Shown here piece by piece: positions 23,383 to 32,600 of a stretch of 64,000 nucleotides of DNA. Source of the stretch: Streptomyces plumbidurans (GTDB taxonomy: Bacteria; Actinomycetota; Actinomycetes; Streptomycetales; Streptomycetaceae); the NCBI RefSeq assembly GCF_019857225.1, contig NZ_JAFJSY010000052.1, positions 1 through 64,000 on the forward strand, given 5' to 3'. Position 1 is the stretch's first letter. Every line of letters starts with the position of its first letter. The notes below the pieces were generated by a model that worked only from the letters and a program-made list of their open reading frames with translations, made no database searches and was not told where the DNA came from. The position numbers were made by a program, and so were the translations under genes.

Positions 23383-23522
23383 GGCTGCCTCCTTCGGTGC
23401 CTACCGTGTTGCCGCGTTCTCACGGTGGTAGACCCTTTTCGGGAGAGTGACTCATCGGTCCGGGTCTGTCTGTGGTGGCTGTCACCATTCGACTGTCAGT
23501 GGCGGGTGTCACTCTTGGGCCC

Positions 23523-24140
23523 ATGACGGATGACAACGCGGGTCTGACCGGGGCGGACGTCGACTGGGACGCACGGGCCGCCTCCTTCGACGACGAGCCG
23601 GACCACGGGCTGCGCGATCCGCAGGTCCGGCGGGCGTGGGCCGCGCGTCTCGCCTCCTGGCTCCCCGCGCGGGCGAGCGATGTCCTGGATCTCGGCTGCG
23701 GCACGGGCAGCCTGTCGCTCCTCGCGGCCGAGCAGGGACACCGCGTGACCGGTGTGGACGCGTCCCCGGCGATGGTCGGGCGCGCGAGAGCCAAACTCGC
23801 CGGGCGTGACGCCGCGTTCCTGGTCGGTGACGCGGCGGCGCCCCCGGTGGGGGAGCAGCGCTTCGACGTCGTGCTCGTACGGCACGTCCTGTGGGCGCTG
23901 CCCGACCCCGGCCGCGCCCTGCGGCACTGGCGCGGACTGCTGCGGCCGGGCGGGCGGCTCGTGCTGGTCGAGGGCGTGTGGGGGACGGTCACCCCGGTCG
24001 GCATGAGCGCCGACGCGCTGACCGCCCTCCTCGCGCCGCTCGCGGAACGGACGCGGGTGGAGCGGCTGTCCGGGGAGGCGGCGCTGTGGGGGAAGGAGGT
24101 CGAGGACGAGCGGTATGCAGTGGTGGCGGTCGTGGAGTGA
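23523..24140 (+). CDS. SAM-dependent class I methyltransferase
   Basis: 205-residue Methyltransf_11/25-type enzyme. SAM motif I is VLDLGCGTGSLSLL (about 55-68), motif II acidic VTGVDASPAMV, motif III LVGDAAAPP, and FDVVLVRHVLWALPDPGRAL is the post-motif region. The substrate-specifying part is small, so the acceptor is probably a small molecule or quinone-like compound. Start ATG 23523 has only a weak upstream site. The gene stands alone between a small ORF and a repeat region. Confidence 0.82.
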   Translation: MTDDNAGLTGADVDWDARAASFDDEPDHGLRDPQVRRAWAARLASWLPARASDVLDLGCGTGSLSLLAAEQGHRVTGVDASPAMVGRARAKLAGRDAAFLVGDAAAPPVGEQRFDVVLVRHVLWALPDPGRALRHWRGLLRPGGRLVLVEGVWGTVTPVGMSADALTALLAPLAERTRVERLSGEAALWGKEVEDERYAVVAVVE

Positions 24141-24180
24141 GCGGGGCTCGGGGCGCCGGGACAGGACTGCGTCGGCAGGG

Positions 24181-24256
24181 CGGGACTCCGTCCTCAGGGC
24201 GGGACTCCGTCCTCAGGACGAGACCGCGTCCTCAGGACGAGACCGCGTCCTCAGGT
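24181..24256. repeat. Four 19-bp tandem repeats at a gene end
   Basis: Four contiguous 19-bp units, two of type CGGGACTCCGTCCTCAGG and two of type CGAGACCGCGTCCTCAGG (each plus one base), preceded by a degenerate copy. The last unit runs over the stop codon and final codons of the DUF402 gene (ends 24251). Spacer-free and only 19 bp, so not CRISPR. Confidence 0.8.
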
Positions 24257-24787
24257 CAGCAGGTCGTCGAAGCCGCCCTCGCGGGCCAGGGTCTCCAGTT
24301 CGTTCAGCGCGGCCAGCGCTGCTGCCGCGGCCCTCGGGTCGGTCCGGGTCAGGCCGCTCGCGGCGAACTCGTCCTCGTCCAGCCTGCGTACGTCCCTGCC
24401 GTCGGCGGAGCGCCACAGGTCCAGGTCGAGATCCTCGGCGACCAGCTCGGTGCCGGACAGCACGGCGGGGCGGGTGATGTCGCAGTACCAGCCCTTCAGG
24501 ACGCCCGCAGTGTCGCGGACCTCCTTCACCGAGTACCAGCGGTCCCGCCAGTAGTACTCGGTGAAGACATCGCCCTTCTCGAAGCGCACGAAGCCGAAGT
24601 CGCGGACGCCCTCGCCCGCCCAAGGGGCCCGGACGACGACGCGCGTACCGTCGTCGCCGAGCAGCTCCGCCTCGTAACGGATCTTCGTGCGGCCCGCCTT
24701 GACCAGCACGACCTCCAGCCGGGCGGCTCCCTCGGCGGAGTTGGCCGAGTCGGCGGAGTTCGACGAGTCAGCCGAGTTCGCGGACAT
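24251..24787 (-). CDS. DUF402-domain protein
   Basis: 178-residue protein with a DUF402 (FomD-like/AU-1-like) domain from about 25 to 150. FGFVRFEKGDVFTEYYWRDRWYSVKEV and GWYCDITRPA contain the conserved Trp/Tyr-rich core, and DLDLDLW supplies the acidic metal-binding pattern seen in nucleotide-phosphatase members such as Ntdp. The first 20 residues are a low-complexity Ser/Ala/Asn/Asp repeat encoded by near-tandem DNA and are probably dispensable. The start at ATG 24787 overlaps the end of the GNAT gene by 20 bp, indicating an operon. Nucleoside di/triphosphatase activity is a family-level guess. Confidence 0.78.
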   Translation of the reverse strand: MSANSADSSNSADSANSAEGAARLEVVLVKAGRTKIRYEAELLGDDGTRVVVRAPWAGEGVRDFGFVRFEKGDVFTEYYWRDRWYSVKEVRDTAGVLKGWYCDITRPAVLSGTELVAEDLDLDLWRSADGRDVRRLDEDEFAASGLTRTDPRAAAAALAALNELETLAREGGFDDLLT

Positions 24788-25700
24788 ACCGCACCTCCGT
24801 CGCGCAGATCTCGTACCCGAACCACTTGTTGATCGCGAGCATCGGCTCGTTGCCCGCGTCGTTGCCCGTGAGCGCCTCGGTGAGACCGGCGGCACGGGCG
24901 CGGTGCAGGGCGGCGTTCTTGGCGAGCTTGGCGAGGCCACGGCCGCGGAAGGTGCGGGCGGTGCCGGTCATGGCGGTCGCGTAGCGGCCGGTCGCGGGGT
25001 CCGTGAACGCCACGCTGAAGGCGGCCGGGCGGCCCTCGACGAAGGCGATGGTGGTCAGCTCCCGGTCGAGCAGCGGGTGCTTCCAGCTCTCCTCGACCCA
25101 GGTCTCGTACGCGGTGAACTCGGTGTCCACGTCGCTCGGTTCGTCCTGCGTGGTCTCCGCGTCCAGCTCGAACATGGGCCGCGGATCATCCGCGAGGTCG
25201 GCCGCGGAGCGCAACTCGACGCCGGGCGGCGGGGATTGCAGCGGCGGCAGCGTGCCTCCCGCCAGATCGAGGCGGAGGAAGTGCGCGGAGCGCCCGGCGC
25301 GGTAGCCGTGCCGCTCGGCGAAGGCCCGGTTCCCGGGCTCGTCCAGCACCCACGCGAACAGCTTTGTCGCCCCGTGCTCGGCGAGATGCTCCTCGGCGAT
25401 GCGGACCAGGAGCCCGCCGGCGCCGCGGTGCGTCCGGTCCGGGCGTACGTAGATGTTGAGCAGCCCCTGGCCCGGTTCCGGGCTGTCGTGGGCCAGTTGC
25501 ACCTGGGCGGTGCCGATCACCTCGCCGTCCTCCTCGGCGACGAGGGACCTGAAACGGGCGTCGGGATGGGTGTGGGTGAGGCGGTGGACGATCGCGTCCG
25601 GGGTCCACAGGATGTACGGCAGGGCGAGGTGCCGTACCCGGGCGAAGTCCTCGACATCGGCCCGGTCCGCCGGGCGCAGGTCGCGCACGATCACAGTCAT
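24768..25700 (-). CDS. Two-domain GNAT acetyltransferase
   Basis: 310-residue protein with two GNAT folds. The first (about 1-150) has IYVRPDRTHRGAGGLLVRIAEEH as the acetyl-CoA loop; the second (about 165-305) has GTARTFRGRGLAKLAKNAALHRA followed by GNDAGNEPMLAINKWFGYEI, the conserved Asn/Gly-rich signature of double-GNAT proteins including mycothiol-synthase-like enzymes. It lacks the length and surrounding genes expected of MshD itself. Start ATG 25700 is followed downstream by the overlapping DUF402 gene. The acceptor is unknown. Confidence 0.82.
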   Translation of the reverse strand: MTVIVRDLRPADRADVEDFARVRHLALPYILWTPDAIVHRLTHTHPDARFRSLVAEEDGEVIGTAQVQLAHDSPEPGQGLLNIYVRPDRTHRGAGGLLVRIAEEHLAEHGATKLFAWVLDEPGNRAFAERHGYRAGRSAHFLRLDLAGGTLPPLQSPPPGVELRSAADLADDPRPMFELDAETTQDEPSDVDTEFTAYETWVEESWKHPLLDRELTTIAFVEGRPAAFSVAFTDPATGRYATAMTGTARTFRGRGLAKLAKNAALHRARAAGLTEALTGNDAGNEPMLAINKWFGYEICATEVRYVRELG

Positions 25701-25771
25701 GTGGGCGCACGCTACGGAAGGACACGCCCCTGCGCCTCTCAATTTCCGGCGGGTGCGGAAGAATCGGCCGT

Positions 25772-26143
25772 GTGACCTTGAAGATCCACATCGACGACAG
25801 TGCGGCCCCGTACGAGCAGGTGCGGGCGCAGATCTCCGAGCAGGCGCGGTCGGGCGTGCTGCCGGTGGGCTACCGGCTGCCGACCGTGCGCGGGCTCGCC
25901 GAGTCGCTGGGCCTCGCCGCGAACACGGTCGCCAAGGCGTACCGCGCGCTGGAGAGCGACGGGGTGATCGAGACCCGGGGGCGCAACGGCACCTATGTGG
26001 CCGCCGCCGGTTCGGCCGCGGAGCGGGAGCTGGCGTCCGCCGCGCAGGCCTACGCCGAGCGGGCGCGCCGGCTGGGGATGGCGGAGGAGCAGGCTTCGGC
26101 CGCGGTGCGGGACGCCCTGCGGGCGGCCTACGGGCAGGGGTGA
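25772..26143 (+). CDS. GntR-family regulator, YtrA-like
   Basis: 123-residue regulator. The winged HTH spans about 10-75 (YEQVRAQISEQARSG, LPTVRGLAESLGLAANTVAKAYRALE), followed by a short two-helix tail typical of the YtrA subfamily, which usually controls ABC transporters. No transporter adjoins it here. Start GTG 25772 is only 71 bp from the divergent GNAT gene, so it may control that gene or act elsewhere. No clear palindrome was found between them. Confidence 0.87.
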   Translation: MTLKIHIDDSAAPYEQVRAQISEQARSGVLPVGYRLPTVRGLAESLGLAANTVAKAYRALESDGVIETRGRNGTYVAAAGSAAERELASAAQAYAERARRLGMAEEQASAAVRDALRAAYGQG

Positions 26144-26203
26144 GGGTTTGGCACCAACCCGGTCCGCGATCGTGGCGACACGAGAGGCGCGGGGGCGCGG
26201 GTG

Positions 26204-26956
26204 TCAGGGCGTACGCGTGACCCTGAGGTGCGCCGCGCGTGCCGCCCTCGCGAACGTGGCCGCGTCCTCGACCGCCGCCCCGTTCGGGTCGTTGTTGAAG
26301 TACGCGTACACGTCGGCGTCCGCTCCCCATGACTGCGCGACGCGCTCGACCCAGGTCTCAAGGGACCGGCGCCCGTAGCGCGGCCAGGCGTGCGCGCGGC
26401 CCTCGTGGAAGCGGACGTAGCCCCAGTCGGCGGTGCGCCACAGCGGGCCGGCCGGGCGCGCCCGGACGTCGGCCCAGCACAGGGCCGCGCCGCGGGCCCG
26501 GAGCACCTCGCGGATCTCGTCGGTCCACCAGGAGTCGTGGCGGGGCTCGACCGCCACGCGCGTGCCGGGCGGGAAGCGGCCGAGGCATGTGTCCAGCAGT
26601 TCCGCGTCGGCCCTGAGGGTCGGCGGGAGCTGGAGCAGGACCGGGCCCAGGCGATCCCCCAGACCCGCCGCGTGGCTCATCAGACGCTCGACCGGTTCCT
26701 GAGGTTCGCGCAGCCGCTTGATGTGGGTCAGATAGCGGCTGGCCTTCACCGTGACCACGAAGTCCCGCGGCACCCGCTCCCGCCAGCTCTCGAAGTTCTC
26801 CCGGGTCGGCAGGCGGTAGAACGCGTTGTTGATCTCCACCGTGGCGAAGTGCCGCGCGTACTCCTCCAGCCACAGCCGCTGCGGACACCCGTCCGGGTAG
26901 AACACACCCCGCCAGTCCTTGTACTGCCACCCCGACGTGCCGACGAACAGGGTCAT
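26204..26956 (-). CDS. DUF72 (TIM-barrel) protein
   Basis: 250-residue member of DUF72 (YecE-like), a TIM-barrel family of unknown activity. GTSGWQYKDWRGVFYP at the N-terminus, EINNAFYRLP near 42, FVVTVKASRYLTHIKRL near 66, VAVEPRHDSWW near 135 and YAYFNNDPNGAA near 220 are the conserved family segments. Full length for the family. Start ATG 26956 begins the gene, 15 bp past the stop of the upstream AAA ATPase, so the two are co-transcribed. Enzymatic role unknown. Confidence 0.88.
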   Translation of the reverse strand: MTLFVGTSGWQYKDWRGVFYPDGCPQRLWLEEYARHFATVEINNAFYRLPTRENFESWRERVPRDFVVTVKASRYLTHIKRLREPQEPVERLMSHAAGLGDRLGPVLLQLPPTLRADAELLDTCLGRFPPGTRVAVEPRHDSWWTDEIREVLRARGAALCWADVRARPAGPLWRTADWGYVRFHEGRAHAWPRYGRRSLETWVERVAQSWGADADVYAYFNNDPNGAAVEDAATFARAARAAHLRVTRTP

Positions 26957-26971
26957 ACGTCCATCAAAGCA

Positions 26972-28066
26972 CTACAGGTACAGGCCCGCGTCCGCCCCGT
27001 CCCGCGGCTCCGGCAGCGCCGTCGGCGAGGTGCCCCGGCGCAGGGCGTACAGCTCCGCCAGGGTGGCGCCCTCGCGGCCGACCCCCTCCTCGGTGCCGAG
27101 CCAGTCCACCGCCTCCCGGCGGGTCAGCGGTCCCACCTCGATACGGGCCAGACAGCGGCCGGGGCGGACCACGGCCGGGTGCAGGCGCTCCAGGTCCTCG
27201 TTGGTCGTCACCCCGACCAGGACGTTGCGCCCCTGGCCCAGCAGGCCGTCGGTGAGGTTGAGCAGCCGGGACAGGGCCTGGCCCGCCGTGTGCTTGGCCT
27301 CGCCGCGGATCAGTTCGTCGCAGTCCTCCAGGAGCAGCAGCCGCCAGCGGCCCTTGCCCGTCCCGTCCTCCTCGCCGATCGCGATGTCCATCAGATAGCC
27401 GACGTCGGAGAAGAGCCGCTCGGGGTCGAGCACGCAGTCGACCTGGCACCAGTCCCGCCACGAACGCGCGAGCGTGCGCAGGGCCGAGGTCTTGCCGGTG
27501 CCCGGCGGTCCGTGCAGCAGGAGCAGCCGCCCCGCGATGTCCTCCGGTGTCGTCTTCATCAGGGTGTCCATCGCCTCGGCCACCGGCGCGGTGTAGTTCT
27601 CCCGCACCTCGTCCCAGGTGCCCGCGGAGATCTGCCGGGTGGTGCGGTGCGGGCCGCGCCTGGGCGAGACGTACCAGAACCCCATCGTCACGTTCTCCGG
27701 CTGGGGTTCGGGCTCGTCCGCCGCGCCGTCCGTGGCCTGGCCGAGGATCTTCTCGGCCAGCTCGGCGGTGGTCGCCGTCACCGTGACGTCGGCGCCCCGG
27801 TTCCAGCGGGAGATCAGCAGGGTCCAGCCGTCGCCCTCCGCCAGCGTCGCGCTGCGGTCGTCGTCGCGGGCCACCCGCAGCACCCGGGCACCCGGCGGCA
27901 TGAGGGTCGCCCCGGAGCGGACGCGGTCGATGTTCGCCGCGTGGGAGTACGGCTGCTCACCCGTCGCGAAGCGGCCGAGGAACAGCGCGTCGACGACATC
28001 GGACGGTGAGTCGCTGTCGTCGACGTTGAGCCGGATCGGCAGCGCGTCGTAAGGGTTCGCAGACAT
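26972..28066 (-). CDS. AAA-type ATPase (DUF5925 N-terminal domain)
   Basis: 364-residue ATPase. The N-terminal 130 residues (MSANPYDALPIRLNVDDSDS onward) are a Streptomyces-specific domain I associate with DUF5925; the C-terminal AAA module has Walker A LLHGPPGTGKTSALR near 178, Walker B LLLLEDCDEL near 235 and sensor/arginine-finger-like VGVTTNEDLERLHPAVVRPGR near 290. AAA proteins of this shape remodel protein complexes; a partner is not evident. Start ATG 28066 is used; ATG 28075 three codons earlier is possible. It precedes the DUF72 gene by 15 bp. Confidence 0.82.
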   Translation of the reverse strand: MSANPYDALPIRLNVDDSDSPSDVVDALFLGRFATGEQPYSHAANIDRVRSGATLMPPGARVLRVARDDDRSATLAEGDGWTLLISRWNRGADVTVTATTAELAEKILGQATDGAADEPEPQPENVTMGFWYVSPRRGPHRTTRQISAGTWDEVRENYTAPVAEAMDTLMKTTPEDIAGRLLLLHGPPGTGKTSALRTLARSWRDWCQVDCVLDPERLFSDVGYLMDIAIGEEDGTGKGRWRLLLLEDCDELIRGEAKHTAGQALSRLLNLTDGLLGQGRNVLVGVTTNEDLERLHPAVVRPGRCLARIEVGPLTRREAVDWLGTEEGVGREGATLAELYALRRGTSPTALPEPRDGADAGLYL

Positions 28067-28225
28067 GGCGCCCATGATCCGGCACGAGCGCCCCGTCCGC
28101 ACCCGGTTTCCGCCGCCTTCGGCGCTTCCGGTATGTCGGCCTCTGTCGCCCTCCCATCCTGTTACAGACCTGTGCATTCACAACATCTGCCCTACCTGAC
28201 GTCCACCCGGTTACTGTTGCCCTCG

Positions 28226-29647
28226 ATGGGACGTCATGGGTGGACTTCGGGGGCAGGGCGGTGGCGGCTCACCGCGCTGCTCGGGGTGGGCGTCGCCGCG
28301 CTGGCGCTGATCGTGACGCTGGTCAACACGCTGCCGGGGGGCGGCGGAAGCAGCGCGGGCACCTCGCGCAACGGCGACTCGGTGCACGGCACCCCGGTGA
28401 CCCCGCCCGACCAGGACAAGCCCGAGGTCGGCTGGGGCTTCACCCACACCCAGTTCAGCGCCGACGAGGGCAGCTCCGCCGCCTCCGAGCGGGCCGAGCA
28501 GCTGATCTCGGACGCCGGGGGCATGCCGCAGGACCAGGCCCTGATGGGCTGGGGCGCCGACAACCCCGAGCCGGTGAAGGGGCGTTATGACTTCGGCGCG
28601 ATGGACCGCCGTATCGACTTCATCCGCAAGTCCGGCGGCACCCCGGTGGTCACCCTGTGCTGCTCCCCGGACTGGATGAAGGGCGGCAAGGCCGGCGTCG
28701 ACAACACCGACTGGAGCCAGTCGGCGCTGGAGACGGCCCCGCAGCCCCAGCACTACGCCGACTTCGCCGCGCTGGCCGCCACCGTCGCCAAGCGCTATCC
28801 GGACGTACGGCACTTCGTCGTCTGGAACGAGTTCAAGGGCTTCTGGAACGACGCCAAGGGCCGCTGGGACTACGAGGGTTACACCAAGCTCTACAACCTG
28901 GTCTACAAGGCCCTGAAGAAGGTCGACAAGAAGATCATGGTCGGCGGGCCGTATCTGGTGATGGACAGCGTCGACCCGCGCGCGGACGAGGCGTCGACCG
29001 CCCTCAAGGGCCCCTGGGGCGCCATGGACCAGCGCATCGTCGACGCCTTCGACTACTGGAACACGCACAAGGCGGGCGCCGACTTCGTCGTCGTGGACGG
29101 CTCCAGCTACACCAACGACGACGAGATGCTGCCCGACGAGTTCGCGGCGACCGACAAGTTCACCGCGGTCGGAAAGTGGGTGCGGCAGCAGACGCACGGT
29201 CTGCCGCTGTGGTGGGCCGAGTACTACGTCGAGCCCGCCGACGGCAACGACGACCGCAAGGGCTGGTCCGAGCCCCACCGCGTCGCCGTCCAGGCCGCCG
29301 GCATGATCGCCATGGTCAAGGGCGGCGCCTCCTCCGGCTTCTACTGGAACCCCGAGGACGAGAAGGGCGACGACTGCGCGGGCTGTCTGTGGACACCCAC
29401 GAACGGCTCGGACGGCGGCCGGAAGCTGCCGATGTTCGACCTGGTCTCCCGCTTCCACCAGGCGTTCCCGCCCGGCACCGACTACACGACCGTCCCCGTC
29501 GCCAAGGACGACGTGCCCAACGTCCGTGTCCTCGCCACCGACAAGACGGTCCTCGTGGTCAACACCCTCGACCGCTCGATCAGCGCCAAGGTCGACGGCA
29601 AGCGGTTCGAGATGCAGGCGTACGAGGTGAAGTGGCTCGACCGCTAG
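28226..29647 (+). CDS. Membrane-anchored GH39-like glycoside hydrolase
   Basis: 473-residue extracytoplasmic glycoside hydrolase. A single N-terminal membrane segment (about 15-36) is followed by a short Ser/Gly linker and a TIM barrel. VVWNEFKGFWN puts the acid/base at Glu202 after the Asn-Glu pair of clan A enzymes, and LWWAEYYVEP gives the likely nucleophile Glu332. This is the pattern of GH39, which includes beta-xylosidases and the exopolysaccharide hydrolase PslG. The 3' end converges, 32 bp away, on an operon of two glycosyltransferases, a polysaccharide deacetylase and a flippase fusion. A role in trimming or releasing that polymer is therefore more likely than xylan degradation; this is inference. 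Confidence 0.8.
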   Translation: MGRHGWTSGAGRWRLTALLGVGVAALALIVTLVNTLPGGGGSSAGTSRNGDSVHGTPVTPPDQDKPEVGWGFTHTQFSADEGSSAASERAEQLISDAGGMPQDQALMGWGADNPEPVKGRYDFGAMDRRIDFIRKSGGTPVVTLCCSPDWMKGGKAGVDNTDWSQSALETAPQPQHYADFAALAATVAKRYPDVRHFVVWNEFKGFWNDAKGRWDYEGYTKLYNLVYKALKKVDKKIMVGGPYLVMDSVDPRADEASTALKGPWGAMDQRIVDAFDYWNTHKAGADFVVVDGSSYTNDDEMLPDEFAATDKFTAVGKWVRQQTHGLPLWWAEYYVEPADGNDDRKGWSEPHRVAVQAAGMIAMVKGGASSGFYWNPEDEKGDDCAGCLWTPTNGSDGGRKLPMFDLVSRFHQAFPPGTDYTTVPVAKDDVPNVRVLATDKTVLVVNTLDRSISAKVDGKRFEMQAYEVKWLDR

Positions 29648-29671
29648 ACCGGCCGGGCCACTTCACCTCGT
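29622..29671. terminator. Bidirectional terminator built into the hydrolase 3' end
   Basis: Perfect 15-bp inverted repeat ACGAGGTGAAGTGGC (29622-29636) / GCCACTTCACCTCGT (29657-29671) with a 20-nt loop. The left arm encodes the last residues of the GH39-like protein, the stop codon lies in the loop, and the right arm ends 8 bp before the stop of the convergent fusion gene. Confidence 0.82.
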
Positions 29672-29679
29672 GGGCGTAC

Positions 29680-32600
29680 TCATTTCATCGTCAGGAACCG
29701 CTGCACCAACGAGGCCAGGAACACCGCCAGCAGAGGCAGCGAGAACCAGTAGCTGCTCTGCAGCCAGCGCAGTTGCCGCACGCTCGGCCGCATCGCGACC
29801 CGCACCACCTCGCGCGCCGTCATCAGCACCATGAGCGCGAGCGCGGCCAGGGCGCCGACGACCGACCACGGCGTCCAGGTGATCTGCGGTCCGATCGGAC
29901 CCGGGTCCGGCCTGGCCACCTTGCCCTCGGGCTGCTTGGCGAGGGTGTAGACGACGGCGTCGTCGTTGGCGAAGGCCTTCTTCAGCTCCGGGCGCCGGTC
30001 GAGGTTCTGGATGAGCCGGGGCTCCCAGGTGTCCGAATACCCCACGTCCATACGGAGATAGGTCATCTGGCTCTCGTTGATCATCAGATACGAGTTCGGG
30101 CCCGCGTCCTTGAGCGCCTTGACCAGGCCGGACACCAGCACCGGGTCCGCCGGTGCCAGCGTGGGCACGTAGTTGACCCGCTCCATGTCCTTCGCGCCCC
30201 ACGGCAGCGCCGGCGTCACGTCGTTGATCGTGTCGTTGCTCAGCCACAGCACGCGCACCGTCGGCTTGTCGTGGGCGTAGACGTAGTCCATGGCCGCGAC
30301 CTCGCCGGGCCGCACCCGCTCGAACGGCTCGTTGCCCCAGCGGGCCACCAGGAAGCCGCCCAGGAGGAGCAGTCCCGCCAGCAGCGCGGCCAGCGGAGCG
30401 AGGCTGACCCGGTCCTTGTCCCGCTCCTCCGCGGTGACGCCGGTGCGCGGGAACAGGGCGAGACCGGCAAGGAGCGCCGCGCCCGGCACCGCGAACATGA
30501 AGACGCGCAGGGCCATTTCGCCGCCGTAGGACTGCATGCCGAAGCCCAGGAACGGGACGAAGGTCAGCACCAGCAGCGACCGTTCGCGGTACTTGTGGTC
30601 GCGCCGGCGCCACCAGCCCCAGCAGGCGAACGCCATCACACTGCCGGCCAGCAGCACGCGGGTGTAGAGCACCAGCTTGTGTGTCGAGTCGCCGCCCTGG
30701 ATGCGGCCGGAGACCGACGTGGAGACATTGCTGCCGACGCCGCCGACCCCGCCGAACAGGTCGTTGAAGTGCCCCGACCAGTACGGCTCGGCCATGAAGC
30801 CCAGCCAGGCCGCGACCATGACCGCGAACAGGATGGGCAGGCCGCGCAGTTCGGACCTGCCGATCAGGACGAGCACCGCGAGCACGCCGAGCATCACGAA
30901 CGGCGTGAGCTGGTGGGCCGGGACGCTCGCCGCGTACAGACCGACCAGCACGGCGAGCAGCACCGCCTTCTGGCGGCGGTCGGTCGGTTCGACCTCCGCC
31001 TCGCCGGGCCGCGCCTTCGTCCAGATCACGCGCGGCGCCCGGAACCAGACCAGCAGGATCGCCACGAACGCCAGGTACAGCAGATACGTGAAGCCCTGCG
31101 GGGAGAAGTAGTCCTGCCCCACCCAGCTGCTGAGGACGAAGATCCAGATGCCGGTCCACTTGGCCCGCCAGCTCGCCCGCAGCGAGCGTACGAGCAGGAA
31201 CATCGGGGCCAGATACAGGAGTTCGATGAGGGTCGGCCACCAGCGGATCACCGCGGTGAGGTCGTTGACCCCGCAGGCCTTGGCGACGAACGCGGCCGCC
31301 GCGAAGAAGCCGGGCCAGCTCCAGCGCGCGTCCAGGTCCGGCACGGCGGATCCGGTGCGGTCGATGTAGTCGAGGAAGCCGAGGTGCTGCCAGGCCGTCG
31401 GGAACCGCGGCTGCGTCTCGATCACCGCGGGCAGCGCGTGCAGCGAGACGACCGTCGCCAGCAGCGTGACCAGCAGCAGTGCCCGGTGTTCGCGGCCGAG
31501 CCAGAGCAGCGAGGCGAACACCACGATCAGCAGCGCGGCACCGAGCAGCGTCGGCAGCGGCAGGACCGAGATGAGGCCGAGTCCGCCCATCCCGTCCAGG
31601 TCGGCCTCGTCGAGCCGCAGCGCGGGCACCCAGTACAGCAGCAGCGCGGCGGCCAGCAGACCGCCGAGGACGACCCCGAGACGGCTCGGCCGCAGCCGCT
31701 CGCGCCAGGAGAGGGCGGGGAGTTCGGGCCGGGGAGAGGGTCCCCGTACCTCTTCGTCCGCCGCCTCCTCGTCCTCCACCTCTTCGAGCGGCCGTTCCGC
31801 GACGAGCGAGGCCTCCGCCTCCCGTACGACCTCCTCGCCGAACTCCGCGCCGAACGGCGCGTCCACCTCGGCCGGTCCGAGCGAGGCCTCCGAACCCGGC
31901 TGCCGCTCCTCCACGGGCAGGCCGACCTCCGGGTTCCTCGCCCAGGTCGGCCGGTGGTCGGGAGGCAGGACGGGCGTCCCGGTGGGCGGTGTCCCCGGGC
32001 CCGGGCGCACGTCCGGGCGGCGTTCCACATGGTCGAAGTCGACATGGATGCCGAGCGCGAGGGTGTCGCTGTCCAGCGCCCAGGCCGGCCCGCGCCTGCG
32101 CGCCGTCTCGGTCGCCGGGACCTCGCGCGCCCCCAGGTCGGCGAGGTCCCCGTCGGGTGCCGTGTGCTCGGGCACAGCGGCGGCCGGAGCGGCCCGGAGG
32201 ATCTTGAACAGCTTCGGGGCGGCGATCGCGACGATCACGGCCAGCGAGGAGATCTCGGCGACACCGGCGCCGGTCAGCCCCATGCGGGGGAGCAGCAGCA
32301 GGGTCAGGCCGAGCACCAGGACGCACAACAGGCCCTGCAGCCAGGCGAGTCCGGCGGTGCGGCTCTGTGCGCGCAGCACCGCGAAGTACGTCTCCATGAC
32401 GACCCTGAGCAGTGCGCCGACCGCGAACCAGCGCAGCAGCGGGGTCGCCGCGTCCGCGTAGCCCGCGCCGAAGACACCCAGGATGTACGGCGCCCCGATG
32501 AACAGCACCCCGCAGATCGGCAGCATGATCCGCGCCATCCGCTTCAGCGCGGCGCGGGTGTTGGCGGCCAGCCGGGACGGGTCGTGCGAGCCCTCGACGG

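Noticed and set aside
24181..24256. Possible CRISPR array
   Set aside because: Repeats are 19 bp, contiguous and without spacers; no cas genes are present.
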